From contig CAJTZM010000001.1 of NCBI GenBank assembly GCA_910583935.1, positions 124,001 through 188,000 of the forward strand: DNA of 64,000 nt, read 5' to 3'. The notes beneath the pieces are model-generated. The model saw only the letters and a list, made by a program, of their open reading frames with translations, was not told the origin of the DNA and made no database searches. The stretch comes from an uncultured Oscillospiraceae bacterium. Lineage in GTDB: Bacteria > Bacillota > Clostridia > Oscillospirales > Ruminococcaceae. Positions 16,724-24,829 of the stretch are shown here, piece after piece (within the stretch, counting starts at the first letter, position 1; each line of letters begins with the position of its first letter). The translations under genes were made by a program, and so were the position numbers.

Positions 16724-17575
16724 ATGAAAGCGTATATTGTCCCCAATTTAGAAAAGGTAAATTCACGGGCCTGTACGATTGCAGCTATCCGTGTTATGGA
16801 AAGCTGCGGAATTACCGCTGTGATGCCTGAGGCGATGGAAAAGGAATTTTCGTCGCAAAAAATCCTTTTTCAATCGAAAGAGCAGGGTCTGAAGAAAAGT
16901 GATTTCATCGTTGCAATTGGCGGAGACGGTACGATTTTACATGTGGCTCGAGATGCGGTTTCCCATGACCTTCCTGTTTTGGGGATTAATGCAGGGCGGG
17001 TTGGTTTTCTTGCCACAATGGAGATGGAAGAAACAAATCTTATTCAAAAAATTGCTGCAGGCAATTATAAAATTGAAGAACGAATGCTGATTGAAGCAGA
17101 TGTTGGAAAGGAGCAATACTGGGCTATCAATGAAATTGTTTTGACGCGCGGAGAATATTCTCATATTGTGGATATTGATATTTTCTGCGATGGCAAGCCC
17201 CTTTATACCATTCGAGGAGACGGCGTTATCCTTTCTACGCCTACCGGGTCAACCGCATATGCCATGAGTGCTGGGGGACCAGTTGTAGATCCGGCTATTC
17301 CTTCTATTGGACTTTCTCCAATCTGTCCCTACTCCCTTTTTTCCCGAACGATCCTTTTTTCTCCAGAAAGGCATATAACTTTACAGGTTTCATCCGCCGA
17401 TCCGAATGGTGATTTGCTTTTATCGGCAGATGGAAATTTGGGCATAAAGGTGCCAATCAAACAGGAAATTTTGATTAAACGTTCCAACAAAGTTTTTCGG
17501 TTAATCCGCTTTGAAGGGAAGGGATTTTACGAAGTTTTGAACCAGAAAGTCATGTGGGGAGGGAGTCATAAATGA
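16724..17575 (+). CDS. nadK: NAD kinase
   Basis: A 283-residue NAD kinase, phosphorylating NAD to NADP. The family signature Gly-Gly-Asp-Gly-Thr is at residues 66-70. The second diagnostic motif 'TPTGSTAYAMSAGGP' lies in the C-terminal beta-sandwich part, along with 'RGDGVILST'. I use ATG 16724, with agaggag about 6 bases upstream, not the in-frame ATG at 16688 inside tlyA. It overlaps argR by 4 bases. Confidence 0.95.
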   Translation: MKAYIVPNLEKVNSRACTIAAIRVMESCGITAVMPEAMEKEFSSQKILFQSKEQGLKKSDFIVAIGGDGTILHVARDAVSHDLPVLGINAGRVGFLATMEMEETNLIQKIAAGNYKIEERMLIEADVGKEQYWAINEIVLTRGEYSHIVDIDIFCDGKPLYTIRGDGVILSTPTGSTAYAMSAGGPVVDPAIPSIGLSPICPYSLFSRTILFSPERHITLQVSSADPNGDLLLSADGNLGIKVPIKQEILIKRSNKVFRLIRFEGKGFYEVLNQKVMWGGSHK

Positions 17576-18021
17576 AGTCGAAACGCCATCAGAAAATTTT
17601 GGAATTGATCCAGATGAACGCAGTTGATACGCAGGAGGAGCTTCTTCGCTTGCTTAGAGAGAGTGGGTATGAGGTGACACAGGCGACTGTGTCTCGGGAT
17701 ATAAAGGAATTACGTTTGATTAAAACTGCCGCAAGTGATGGTAAATACCGGTACAGCACAGCTGTTCATAAGCCACAGCCAGATCTATCGTCACAGTTTT
17801 ATGCTTTTTTTAATAAATCTGTTTATGGTGTAGATTATTGTAAAAATTTCGTCGTTGTCAAATGTCATACAGGAATGGCAAATGCCGTTTGTGAAATGTT
17901 GGATACAATGAATATAGATGGGATTGTCGGAACTCTTTCTGGAGATAATACATTTTTTGTAATGATGCGCGAGGATCAATTGGCGCAAAAATTGGCAGAA
18001 GAATTAAGCAAGTATCTGTAG
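17572..18021 (+). CDS. argR: Arginine repressor
   Basis: A 149-residue ArgR/AhrC. It has an N-terminal winged helix ('QEELLRLLRESGYEVTQATVSRDIKEL', residues 20-46) and a C-terminal hexamerisation/arginine-binding domain with 'GTLSGDNTFFVMM'. It senses L-arginine to repress biosynthesis and activate catabolism. Its location between nadK and recN is conserved in Firmicutes. It starts in the ATGA overlap with nadK, so it is co-transcribed with a housekeeping operon. No ARG box was identified in this window. Confidence 0.94.
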   Translation: MKSKRHQKILELIQMNAVDTQEELLRLLRESGYEVTQATVSRDIKELRLIKTAASDGKYRYSTAVHKPQPDLSSQFYAFFNKSVYGVDYCKNFVVVKCHTGMANAVCEMLDTMNIDGIVGTLSGDNTFFVMMREDQLAQKLAEELSKYL

Positions 18022-18034
18022 GGCAGGTGAAATT

Positions 18035-19705
18035 ATGCTTTCTCGGCTTTATATCCAAAATATTGCGGTTATTGAAAAGGTTGAGGTTCCTTTTGAAAAA
18101 GGTTTAAATATCTTTACAGGCGAGACAGGTGCTGGTAAGTCAATTGTCATTGATGCGATCAATGCCGTTCTCGGAAATCGTACGTCTCGCGATCTTGTAC
18201 GTAGCGGAGCCTCGAAAGCATTGGTAACCGCCCTATTTGAGCGAATCGGGATACAAACGAAGGAGAAGCTTCAATCATTGGGGTTTGAACCGGAAGAGGA
18301 TGATACGCTTCTGCTGTCCAGAGAAATTTCTGCAGACGGTAAAACGCTTTGCAAAATTGGAGGACGGCCTGCTACTGTGTCCATTTTACGCGAAATTGCG
18401 CAAAGTCTCATCAGCATTCATGGGCAGCACGAAAATCAATCGCTTTCTTTGCCGGAACAGCATCTTATCTATATTGACCGATTTGGAAAAACAGAAGAGC
18501 TGTTCAGCAAGTATCGGCTGCAATATATGCGTTATACTCAATTGCAGCAAAAGCTCCGTCAGCTTCAGACTGACGAGAGAGAAAAGGTACAAAAGGTTGA
18601 TTTGTTATCATACCAAATTCAGGAAATTGAGGCTGCACGTCTTCAGCCGGGAGAAGAGGAAGATCTGCAAACAGTAAAAAAGAAAATGCAAAACAGCGCG
18701 AGGATTTTGGATGCGTTGCATATAGCTTATGCTCTGCTGCAAGGGACAGAGGAAAGCGACGGCGTTCTCTCTATGCTGGATCAGCTATGCGGACAAATGG
18801 ACGAACTGGAAAATTTTTATCCGCAGATTCAATCTGAGCAGGTTTTGGATGTACGATATGAATTAGAAGAAGTTGGAGAAATATTACGGGATGCGTTATC
18901 GGATATTGAGATGGATCCGACAGAGCTGGAGCGGATTGAAGACCGATTAGATCTGATTCATCAATTTAAAAGAAAGTATGGAGGTTCAATCGAGGAAATC
19001 CTGTCTTTTGCTGAGCAGGCCCAAGCACAGTTGGATGCAATCAATCATACCGAGGAAATGCAGGAGCGTTTGGAAAAGGAAAGTCTCCAAACTGAAAAGA
19101 AATTGTTAGAGTTTGCGGACCAATTAAGCAAAAGGCGGAGGTCTGCCGCTGTACAGCTGCAAAAACTGGTCTGTGATGAGCTGACATTTTTAGATATGCC
19201 TGCAGTCCGTTTTATGGTACATATGGAGACTGGACGTCCAGACGAAACAGGTATTGACCGGATGGAGTTTTATATTTCTACCAATCCTGGGGAGCCACCT
19301 AAGCCTCTTGGAAAAATTGCATCCGGCGGTGAGCTTTCCCGAATTATGTTAAGCCTAAAAAATGTGATCGCGGAAGGTGATCAGATTGGCACTTTAATTT
19401 TTGATGAGGTTGACACAGGGGTAAGCGGCCGAGCCGCGCAGAAAATTGGGCGCAAGCTCAAGCAGGCATCTGAGAATAGGCAAATTATTTGCGTAACCCA
19501 TCTAGCGCAGGTGGCGGCTTTTGCAGACGCGCATCTATTGATCGAAAAAAATGTACAGAATGAGAGGACCTTTACAACGGTCCATACGCTGCAGCAGCAG
19601 GAACGAGTTCGAGAGCTTGCGCGCATTATGGGCGGAGAAAATATGACTTCGACTGTTTTGGCCAGCGCACAGGAACTGATTTCGCAGTCAGAGGGGGACA
19701 GCTGA
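18035..19705 (+). CDS. recN: DNA repair protein RecN
   Basis: A 556-residue SMC-like ATPase recruited early to double-strand breaks. Walker A is 'GETGAGKS' (residues 29-36). A central coiled coil (about 150-380) follows, and the C-terminal part has the ABC signature 'SGGELSRIMLSLK' and Walker B 'LIFDEVDTGVSG'. The length is normal. It starts 13 bases after argR and overlaps the next gene (TGATG). In most endospore formers recN is followed by spoIVB and spo0A; here it is followed by an exporter gene. Confidence 0.95.
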   Translation: MLSRLYIQNIAVIEKVEVPFEKGLNIFTGETGAGKSIVIDAINAVLGNRTSRDLVRSGASKALVTALFERIGIQTKEKLQSLGFEPEEDDTLLLSREISADGKTLCKIGGRPATVSILREIAQSLISIHGQHENQSLSLPEQHLIYIDRFGKTEELFSKYRLQYMRYTQLQQKLRQLQTDEREKVQKVDLLSYQIQEIEAARLQPGEEEDLQTVKKKMQNSARILDALHIAYALLQGTEESDGVLSMLDQLCGQMDELENFYPQIQSEQVLDVRYELEEVGEILRDALSDIEMDPTELERIEDRLDLIHQFKRKYGGSIEEILSFAEQAQAQLDAINHTEEMQERLEKESLQTEKKLLEFADQLSKRRRSAAVQLQKLVCDELTFLDMPAVRFMVHMETGRPDETGIDRMEFYISTNPGEPPKPLGKIASGGELSRIMLSLKNVIAEGDQIGTLIFDEVDTGVSGRAAQKIGRKLKQASENRQIICVTHLAQVAAFADAHLLIEKNVQNERTFTTVHTLQQQERVRELARIMGGENMTSTVLASAQELISQSEGDS

Positions 19706-20940
19706 TGGAAGACGAAAAATTGCTTCAGCTTGTGACAGATGTTGGATTTCATATGTTGTCCTATGGGGGAGAGATTTATCGGGTAGAGGAAACCGTTAAG
19801 CGGATTTGCGCAGCCTATGGGGCGGATAGCGCCGATATCTTTGCCATACCGAGCACGATCATTGTTTCGATTACTCATCAAAACAAAACCTGCAGTAAAA
19901 CGCGTCGGCTTTCAACAAAGGGGACCGATTTAGATAAGGTCGACCATCTGAATGATCTTTCTCGCCGCTTATGCCGGGAAAAACCCGATTATGCTGAAGC
20001 AAAGCAGATGCTTTCACAGGTCAATGCCGGAGAGGAATACCCTCTGTGGGTGCTTTGTTGTGCCCATGGAGGCGCCGCGCTAATTTTTGCTTTGTTTTTT
20101 GGCGGGAATTGGAAGGATGGACTGTGGGCACTTCCAATCGGCGTTGTCATTAAACTGACCTCCTATTGGCTTGGAAAATGCGGCGCGAATAGTTTTTTTA
20201 TTACAGTGATCTGCGGAGCCCTATCTGCCTTGCTGGCAGGATTTGGCGCACAGCTTCGTTTTATTGATCAGATCAGTCATGTGCTGATGGGCGCGATTAT
20301 GAACCTTGTACCGGGACTTATGCTGACCAACGCCATGCGAGATATTATGGCGGGGGATTTTATCGCTGGATTAATGCGTATAGCTGAAGCAGTGTTGATT
20401 GGTGCAGGTATTGCAGTGGGTGTTATGATTCCTCTAACACTTTTTCAGCCTTTATTGGGAAAAAGCAGTGTCCGAGGGGATTTTTTAACCTGTCTATATG
20501 CAGCGGCAGGGGTTATAGCCTTTGGCATTGTTTTTAATATCAGGAGCAAAAAATTGCTGTTCTCTGCTCTGGGCGGTACAATGAGCTGGTTTGCCTATCT
20601 TTTAACCTGTAATTATTTTTCGTCGGATATATTCGGCTATTTTTTTGCAGCGGTTGTAATGTCTGTTTATGCAGAGGTATTTTCTAGGATTCACAAAATG
20701 CCAGTGACGATCTATCTGGTAGCGGGTTTAATTCCGTTGGTACCTGGCAGCGGAATCTATAGAACGATGGAATATTGCGTTATGGGGGAGAATCAGCTGT
20801 TTTGGCAAACAGGACTTTATACGCTTGAAATTTCCGCTGTCATCGGATTTGCGATGATTTGTGTCTCGTCGATTGTTCGAATTTTATTTACAATCCAAAG
20901 CAGAGGAGCTGGATTCGCTAAGGAAGGAGAGAAAAGATGA
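19705..20940 (+). CDS. ThrE-family threonine/serine exporter-like membrane protein (fused form)
   Basis: A 411-residue protein. It has a cytosolic N-terminal part (residues 1 to about 110) of the ThrE/DUF1212 type, with 'EIYRVEETVKRICAAYG' and 'SKTRRLSTKGTDLDKV'. About ten membrane helices follow and contain the second ThrE domain ('YLVAGLIPLVPGSGIYRTMEY'). Members export threonine or serine in Corynebacterium; many Firmicutes split the two domains over two genes, whereas they are fused here. The start ATG 19705 overlaps the recN stop. Substrate specificity is inferred from the family only. Confidence 0.85.
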   Translation: MEDEKLLQLVTDVGFHMLSYGGEIYRVEETVKRICAAYGADSADIFAIPSTIIVSITHQNKTCSKTRRLSTKGTDLDKVDHLNDLSRRLCREKPDYAEAKQMLSQVNAGEEYPLWVLCCAHGGAALIFALFFGGNWKDGLWALPIGVVIKLTSYWLGKCGANSFFITVICGALSALLAGFGAQLRFIDQISHVLMGAIMNLVPGLMLTNAMRDIMAGDFIAGLMRIAEAVLIGAGIAVGVMIPLTLFQPLLGKSSVRGDFLTCLYAAAGVIAFGIVFNIRSKKLLFSALGGTMSWFAYLLTCNYFSSDIFGYFFAAVVMSVYAEVFSRIHKMPVTIYLVAGLIPLVPGSGIYRTMEYCVMGENQLFWQTGLYTLEISAVIGFAMICVSSIVRILFTIQSRGAGFAKEGEKR

Positions 20941-21448
20941 CCTGTAAAATAAGAAAATGGAAGTTGGAAGATGCAAAGGATCTGGCGGCCGCTCTTTCAA
21001 ACACAAAAATTCTGGATAATCTTCGAGATGGATTGCCATATCCTTATACCGAACAAGATGGAATAGAGTATATTTCCGAAATGCTTTTTGCAGATAAAAA
21101 TGAAAGTTTTGCTTTTGCGATTACGGTCGATAAGAAGGTCATTGGCAGTATCGGAGCTTTTCGGCAGAAAAATATACACAGACAGACCGCAGAATTGGGA
21201 TATTTATTGCAGAAGACTATTGGGGTAAGGGGATTATGACAGAGGCTGTGAAACAAATTTGCCGATTTGTTTTTGACCATAGCGATATTATCCGTATTTA
21301 TGCCGAACCGTTTGCATACAATATGGCATCTTGCCGAGTGCTTGAAAAGGCAGGATTTCAATATGAGGGTACGTTAAGAAACAATGCCGTAAAAAATGGA
21401 AAAATTGTAGATATGAAGATGTTTGCTTTATTAAAAAGAGATATTTAA
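20937..21448 (+). pseudogene. GNAT-family (RimJ/RimL-type) acetyltransferase, frameshifted
   Basis: Two adjacent frames together make one GNAT protein. The first (20937-21239) gives an N-terminal half up to 'TAELGYLL'. The second, from about 21205 to 21448, continues in the -1 frame, and translated from about 21206 it reads Ile-Ala-Glu-Asp-Tyr-Trp-Gly-Lys-Gly-Ile-Met-Thr-Glu-Ala, the standard acetyl-CoA-binding motif. One base is missing near 21201-21207, within tatttatt. The joined protein would be about 170 residues and otherwise looks intact, including 'MASCRVLEKAGF'. It overlaps the exporter by ATGA. This could be a true recent pseudogene or a sequencing/assembly error. Confidence 0.85.
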
Positions 21449-21547
21449 GCTGGATTATAAAATTTGGACGGAGTGATGTTTGTCAGAATACTAACTCATT
21501 GCCAACAGTGGGTAAGACAAAAGATCAAGGAAAGTTCTTTTTGAGGC

Positions 21548-21575
21548 TTGACAAAAAATGAAAATTTATTATAAT
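21548..21575 (+). promoter_or_regulatory. Predicted sigma-A promoter for tyrS leader
   Basis: A perfect TTGACA (21548-21553) and a perfect TATAAT (21570-21575) are separated by 16 bases in an AT-rich stretch. Transcription would start near 21582, just ahead of the T-box leader. Confidence 0.82.
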
Positions 21576-21581
21576 AAAATT

Positions 21582-21868
21582 CAATAAGAATAAAAACGGT
21601 GAAGAGAAGAAGTAGCAATTCTGATTTTGGGCAAAGAGAGCCTTTGGTTGGTGGAAAAAGGACTCAGATCGTTTTGCGAATACATCTTGGAGTTACCTTT
21701 CTGAATGGAGGAATCTTTAGTAGGAAGGGGCGGGTTCTCCCGTTATAGAGAGAGGATATCGGTTTGTTTTGCCTGTATCCAGTAAGGCTACAGAAATGTG
21801 GTGAACGAGGTGGTACCGCGTAGATTTACGCCCTCTTATTCCTATGTAGGGAATAAGAGGGCTTTTTT
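21582..21868 (+). promoter_or_regulatory. T-box leader controlling tyrosyl-tRNA synthetase
   Basis: The leader has the core T-box sequence aggtggtaccgcg (21808-21820), followed by an intrinsic terminator. The terminator has 13-base perfect arms (21830-21842 and 21850-21862) and a run of six T. The agagaag/agtagc start of stem I is near 21603. A probable specifier triplet TAC (21681-21683) in the context gcgaaTACatc reads as Tyr, agreeing with the downstream gene. Uncharged tRNA-Tyr would stabilise the antiterminator and allow tyrS transcription. The stem I fold was judged by eye only. Confidence 0.92.
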
Positions 21869-21889
21869 AATTAAAGGAGGACTTATAAT

Positions 21890-23113
21890 ATGACACTTTT
21901 TGAAGAATTTAAGCGCCGTGGCTTGATTGCGCAATGCACGGATGAAGAAAAGGTAAGAGAACTTTTAGAAAAGGAGAAAGTGACTTTTTATATCGGGTTT
22001 GATGCTACAGCGGATAGCCTGCATATTGGTCATTTTTTGCAGCTAATCGTCATAAAACACATGCAAATGGCAGGACATATGCCGATTCTGCTTTTAGGTA
22101 CTGGTACCACAATGGTGGGAGATCCAACCGGAAAAACTGACATGCGTAAAATGATGACAGTAGAGGAAATCAATTATAATGCAGATCAATTTTTGAAACA
22201 AATGGGAAAATATGTGGATATCGCACCGGGAAAGGCGATTGTTGCTCGTAACGGTGATTGGCTGATGAATTTAAAATACATTGAATTGCTGCGAGATGTA
22301 GGGGCTCATTTTTCGGTTAATAGGATGCTAACTGCTGATAGTGTCAAAACCCGTCTGGAACGGGGCTGCACTTTTTTAGAGTTTAACTACATGATTATGC
22401 AAAGCTATGACTTTCTCCAGCTATTTCGGGAATATAACTGTAAAATAGAACTGGGCGGCAATGACCAATGGTCAAACATTTTGGGCGGAGTTGATCTTGT
22501 TCGTCGGATCGAGCATCAAGATGTATATGGTCTGACCTTTACACTTTTAACTACCAAAGAAGGAAAAAAGATGGGTAAGACTGAAAATGGCGCCGTTTGG
22601 CTGGATCCGCAGAAAACGACACCCTATGAGTTTTTCCAGTATTGGCGTAATGTAGACGACGCGGATGTAATCAACTGCCTAAAGCTTTTGACGTTTATTC
22701 CTATTGAAGAAATTGAGGCTATGGAGAACTGGCAAGGTAATGAGCTTAACAAAGCAAAAGAAATTTTAGCCTACGATTTGACAAAAATGGTTCATAGCCA
22801 GGAAGAAGCGGATAAAGCCCTTGCTGCAGCAAGAGCTTTGTTTTCCGGTGGTACAGACAACAGCAATATGCCGACTACACAGCTTCCCTCCGATCTGTTC
22901 CAGGAAGGCACAATAGGCATTTTGGATCTGCTGATTGCCGCTGGTCTGGCCCCGTCCAAAGCGGAGGGACGCCGTTTGGTTCAGCAAGGCGGAATTTCTG
23001 TCAATGAGCAGAAGGTCAGCGATCCGATGGCGCGCATTTCTGCAGATTTGTTCGATAAGGGAGAAGTGATTGTGAAAAAGGGGAAAAAAGTGTTCCATAA
23101 AGTTATTCGCTAA
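21890..23113 (+). CDS. tyrS: Tyrosyl-tRNA synthetase
   Basis: A 407-residue class I aminoacyl-tRNA synthetase charging tRNA-Tyr. The HIGH signature is 'LHIGH' near residues 44-48, and the KMSKS loop appears as 'KMGKT' near residue 224. 'YDFLQLFREYNCKIELGGNDQW' forms the tyrosine pocket. A C-terminal S4 domain ('GRRLVQQGGISVNEQKVSD') binds tRNA. It belongs to the TyrRS group common in Clostridia with the Lys-Met-Gly-Lys variant. The start ATG 21890 follows aaaggagg, and expression is under the T-box just upstream. Confidence 0.96.
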   Translation: MTLFEEFKRRGLIAQCTDEEKVRELLEKEKVTFYIGFDATADSLHIGHFLQLIVIKHMQMAGHMPILLLGTGTTMVGDPTGKTDMRKMMTVEEINYNADQFLKQMGKYVDIAPGKAIVARNGDWLMNLKYIELLRDVGAHFSVNRMLTADSVKTRLERGCTFLEFNYMIMQSYDFLQLFREYNCKIELGGNDQWSNILGGVDLVRRIEHQDVYGLTFTLLTTKEGKKMGKTENGAVWLDPQKTTPYEFFQYWRNVDDADVINCLKLLTFIPIEEIEAMENWQGNELNKAKEILAYDLTKMVHSQEEADKALAAARALFSGGTDNSNMPTTQLPSDLFQEGTIGILDLLIAAGLAPSKAEGRRLVQQGGISVNEQKVSDPMARISADLFDKGEVIVKKGKKVFHKVIR

Positions 23114-23126
23114 ATGGAAATTTGTC

Positions 23127-23163
23127 AAAACAGGGGGGGATTGCAAAAATCCTCCCTGTTTTT
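23127..23163 (+). terminator. Terminator after tyrS
   Basis: A stem of aaaacaggg-type and ccctgtttt arms (23127-23140 with 23150-23163, one imperfect pair), followed by a T-rich run. Confidence 0.75.
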
Positions 23164-23187
23164 CGTCTTTCTACGATAAACGAAAAT

Positions 23188-23217
23188 AGGGGCAGGCAAC
23201 TTTCGGTGCCTGCCCCT
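23188..23217 (-). terminator. Terminator for the minus-strand gene at 23236-23757
   Basis: Arms aggggcaggca (23188-23198) and tgcctgcccct (23207-23217) pair perfectly over 11 bases. On the minus strand the stem is followed by attttcgttt. Confidence 0.75.
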
Positions 23218-23235
23218 AAAGAGTCAATAATTTGA

Positions 23236-23757
23236 TTAAGCCATCGTATACACGGCGTGTTGTTTTCTGTAAGCATCGTTATCCTTCTGGCTCAGTTCTC
23301 TTTCGATTTGCGCCAGATTTTTTTCTAAACGGTTTCTTTTTGTTTCATCTGTCTCGGATTGAAGCTGCTGGCTCAGATCCTGCTGTTTTCTTTTAAGCTT
23401 CTCAATCTCACGATCGACCGCATCCGTATTGCAGGTCCAGCTTTTCTCCTTTTGACTCTCCTGTTTCGGGGCGGAGACTTTCGGACCATTAGGGTCATCT
23501 TCTTTTGATGCTTTGTCCGGCTGTTTTAAATCGGGATCGTCGAAATAAATTTGGGGATTTCCATCGGCATCTTTTCCCAAACGGTAAAGCCCAATTGGTT
23601 CTTCCTTTTTCTCAGGGATAAACCGATCCTGCGCCGGTTCACGAGAAAAAACTTGATCGGAAGAAAGTGTCTGGTTGATTTTTGACAATTCTTGTGCATG
23701 GGAAACGTTCGGGCGCATTTGTCCGGCATTTGAAAGGATAGAAGAAACAGATCCCAT
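23236..23757 (-). CDS. Conserved-looking charged coiled-coil protein of unknown function
   Basis: A 173-residue soluble protein without signal peptide or membrane segment. The N-terminal 50 residues are Ser/Gln/Asn-rich. A short compact motif 'GLYRLGKDADGNPQIYFDDP' lies near residues 56-75. A Lys/Glu/Pro-rich linker follows, and the last 65 residues form a strongly predicted coiled coil (Glu/Lys/Gln heptads from 'DAVDREIEKLKRK' onward), with a single Cys just before it. I do not recognise a function. It has its own promoter (23792-23820), a gatggagg ribosome binding site and a terminator, so it is an independent unit next to the primosome genes. Confidence 0.75.
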   Translation of the reverse strand: MGSVSSILSNAGQMRPNVSHAQELSKINQTLSSDQVFSREPAQDRFIPEKKEEPIGLYRLGKDADGNPQIYFDDPDLKQPDKASKEDDPNGPKVSAPKQESQKEKSWTCNTDAVDREIEKLKRKQQDLSQQLQSETDETKRNRLEKNLAQIERELSQKDNDAYRKQHAVYTMA

Positions 23758-23791
23758 AGCTAAACCTCCATCAGAAAATTACAACACCTTT

Positions 23792-23820
23792 AGTATAACA
23801 AAATTTCCTGGGAAATACAA
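23792..23820 (-). promoter_or_regulatory. Predicted sigma-A promoter, minus strand
   Basis: On the minus strand TTGTAT (23815-23820), a 17-base spacer and TATACT (23792-23797). It lies in the gap between the dnaI-like gene and the unknown coiled-coil gene and would transcribe the latter. Confidence 0.65.
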
Positions 23821-23828
23821 GGATAAAT

Positions 23829-24818
23829 TCAGGAAAGAGATACCTGCTCCTTTTTCTGTCGCACATCCTGCCCAACAAAAAAGAGGGGAATATAGCTGCC
23901 GATTAAGCGGGAAAAAACCCGTTCGCCGTAAAGCTTTAACAGTTCCTGCAAAGTCAGGTTGGTGCTGATAATCGTGGGCAGGCGTTTGTTTAAGCGGGAA
24001 TTCATCAGCTGATAGACAGCGGCGTTTGTAAAAGAAGTGGAGAATTCCGCGCCTAGGTCATCCAAAATCAACAAATCACATTCCAGCATCAGCTGCATTG
24101 GCTGCAAATCCGTTTCAGAACGGGAGAAGCGTTCCCGTTCGATTTGGGATAATAGATCCGGCGCAGACCCATAGATAACTCCAAAACCATTTTCAATAAC
24201 CTGTTTTGCAATAGCAAGAGATAAGTGAGTTTTGCCAAGCCCGGTCCGCCCGCTCATTAAAAGATTGGCGCTTGAAAGGGAAAAGGTTTGGGCATAACGT
24301 TGGCAGTACTGAAAGATTTTTCCGACCTGTTCTCTGGGGGAGGCATCTTCTTTGCGGGAAAGAGGAGAATAGTAGGCAAGATCAAAATTAGAAAAATCGC
24401 ATAGGATCAAAGGGGATTGGCTGTTCAACCTACGAAAAGACTCATCCTTCAGAATTTTTTCATAGCATTGGCATCGCTTTCCGTCTTTGTATCCTTCATC
24501 GTGACAGAAAGGACAGAAAAAAGATTCCGTCAAGTAGTTTTCCGGAAGATTCAAGGAACAAAGAATATCTCGCCGTTCCTGCTGTAGGGACAGATTCTTT
24601 TCTTTGATCTTTTCTAATTCATCAGGTTCTTTGTTACCGGATATAACTGTTCGAATGGCGTCGTATCCGGTTACGCTTAACTCGCTTTCAATCTGTCTTA
24701 ACCTTGGAAAGCAGGGATACAATTCTTTTTTCCGTTCCTCTAATCGATAGGATGCTTGCTGCCGCCGGCGGTTTAACACAGTTTGGCCATATTCTAACAG
24801 TTCTTTGGAATAAGACAT
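23829..24818 (-). CDS. DnaI/DnaC-like helicase-loader ATPase
   Basis: A 329-residue AAA+ protein of the DnaC/DnaI/IstB group. The N-terminal half is helical, with a zinc-type cysteine cluster near residues 113-128 ('CPFCHDEG' then Cys-Gln-Cys). The C-terminal ATPase has Walker A 'GRTGLGKTHLS', Walker B 'LLILDDLG' and a sensor 'ISTNLT'. It would load the replicative helicase DnaB at origins or stalled forks. A DnaD-domain gene ends 11 bases upstream, so the two form a primosome operon, as in many Clostridia. No transposase is near, arguing against an IstB role. Confidence 0.88.
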   Translation of the reverse strand: MSYSKELLEYGQTVLNRRRQQASYRLEERKKELYPCFPRLRQIESELSVTGYDAIRTVISGNKEPDELEKIKEKNLSLQQERRDILCSLNLPENYLTESFFCPFCHDEGYKDGKRCQCYEKILKDESFRRLNSQSPLILCDFSNFDLAYYSPLSRKEDASPREQVGKIFQYCQRYAQTFSLSSANLLMSGRTGLGKTHLSLAIAKQVIENGFGVIYGSAPDLLSQIERERFSRSETDLQPMQLMLECDLLILDDLGAEFSTSFTNAAVYQLMNSRLNKRLPTIISTNLTLQELLKLYGERVFSRLIGSYIPLFFVGQDVRQKKEQVSLS

Positions 24819-24829
24819 ATAACACTCTC

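Noticed and set aside
23829..24818. The AAA+ gene as an IstB-type transposition helper
   Set aside because: No transposase or terminal repeats are nearby, and the DnaD-domain neighbour fits a helicase loader.
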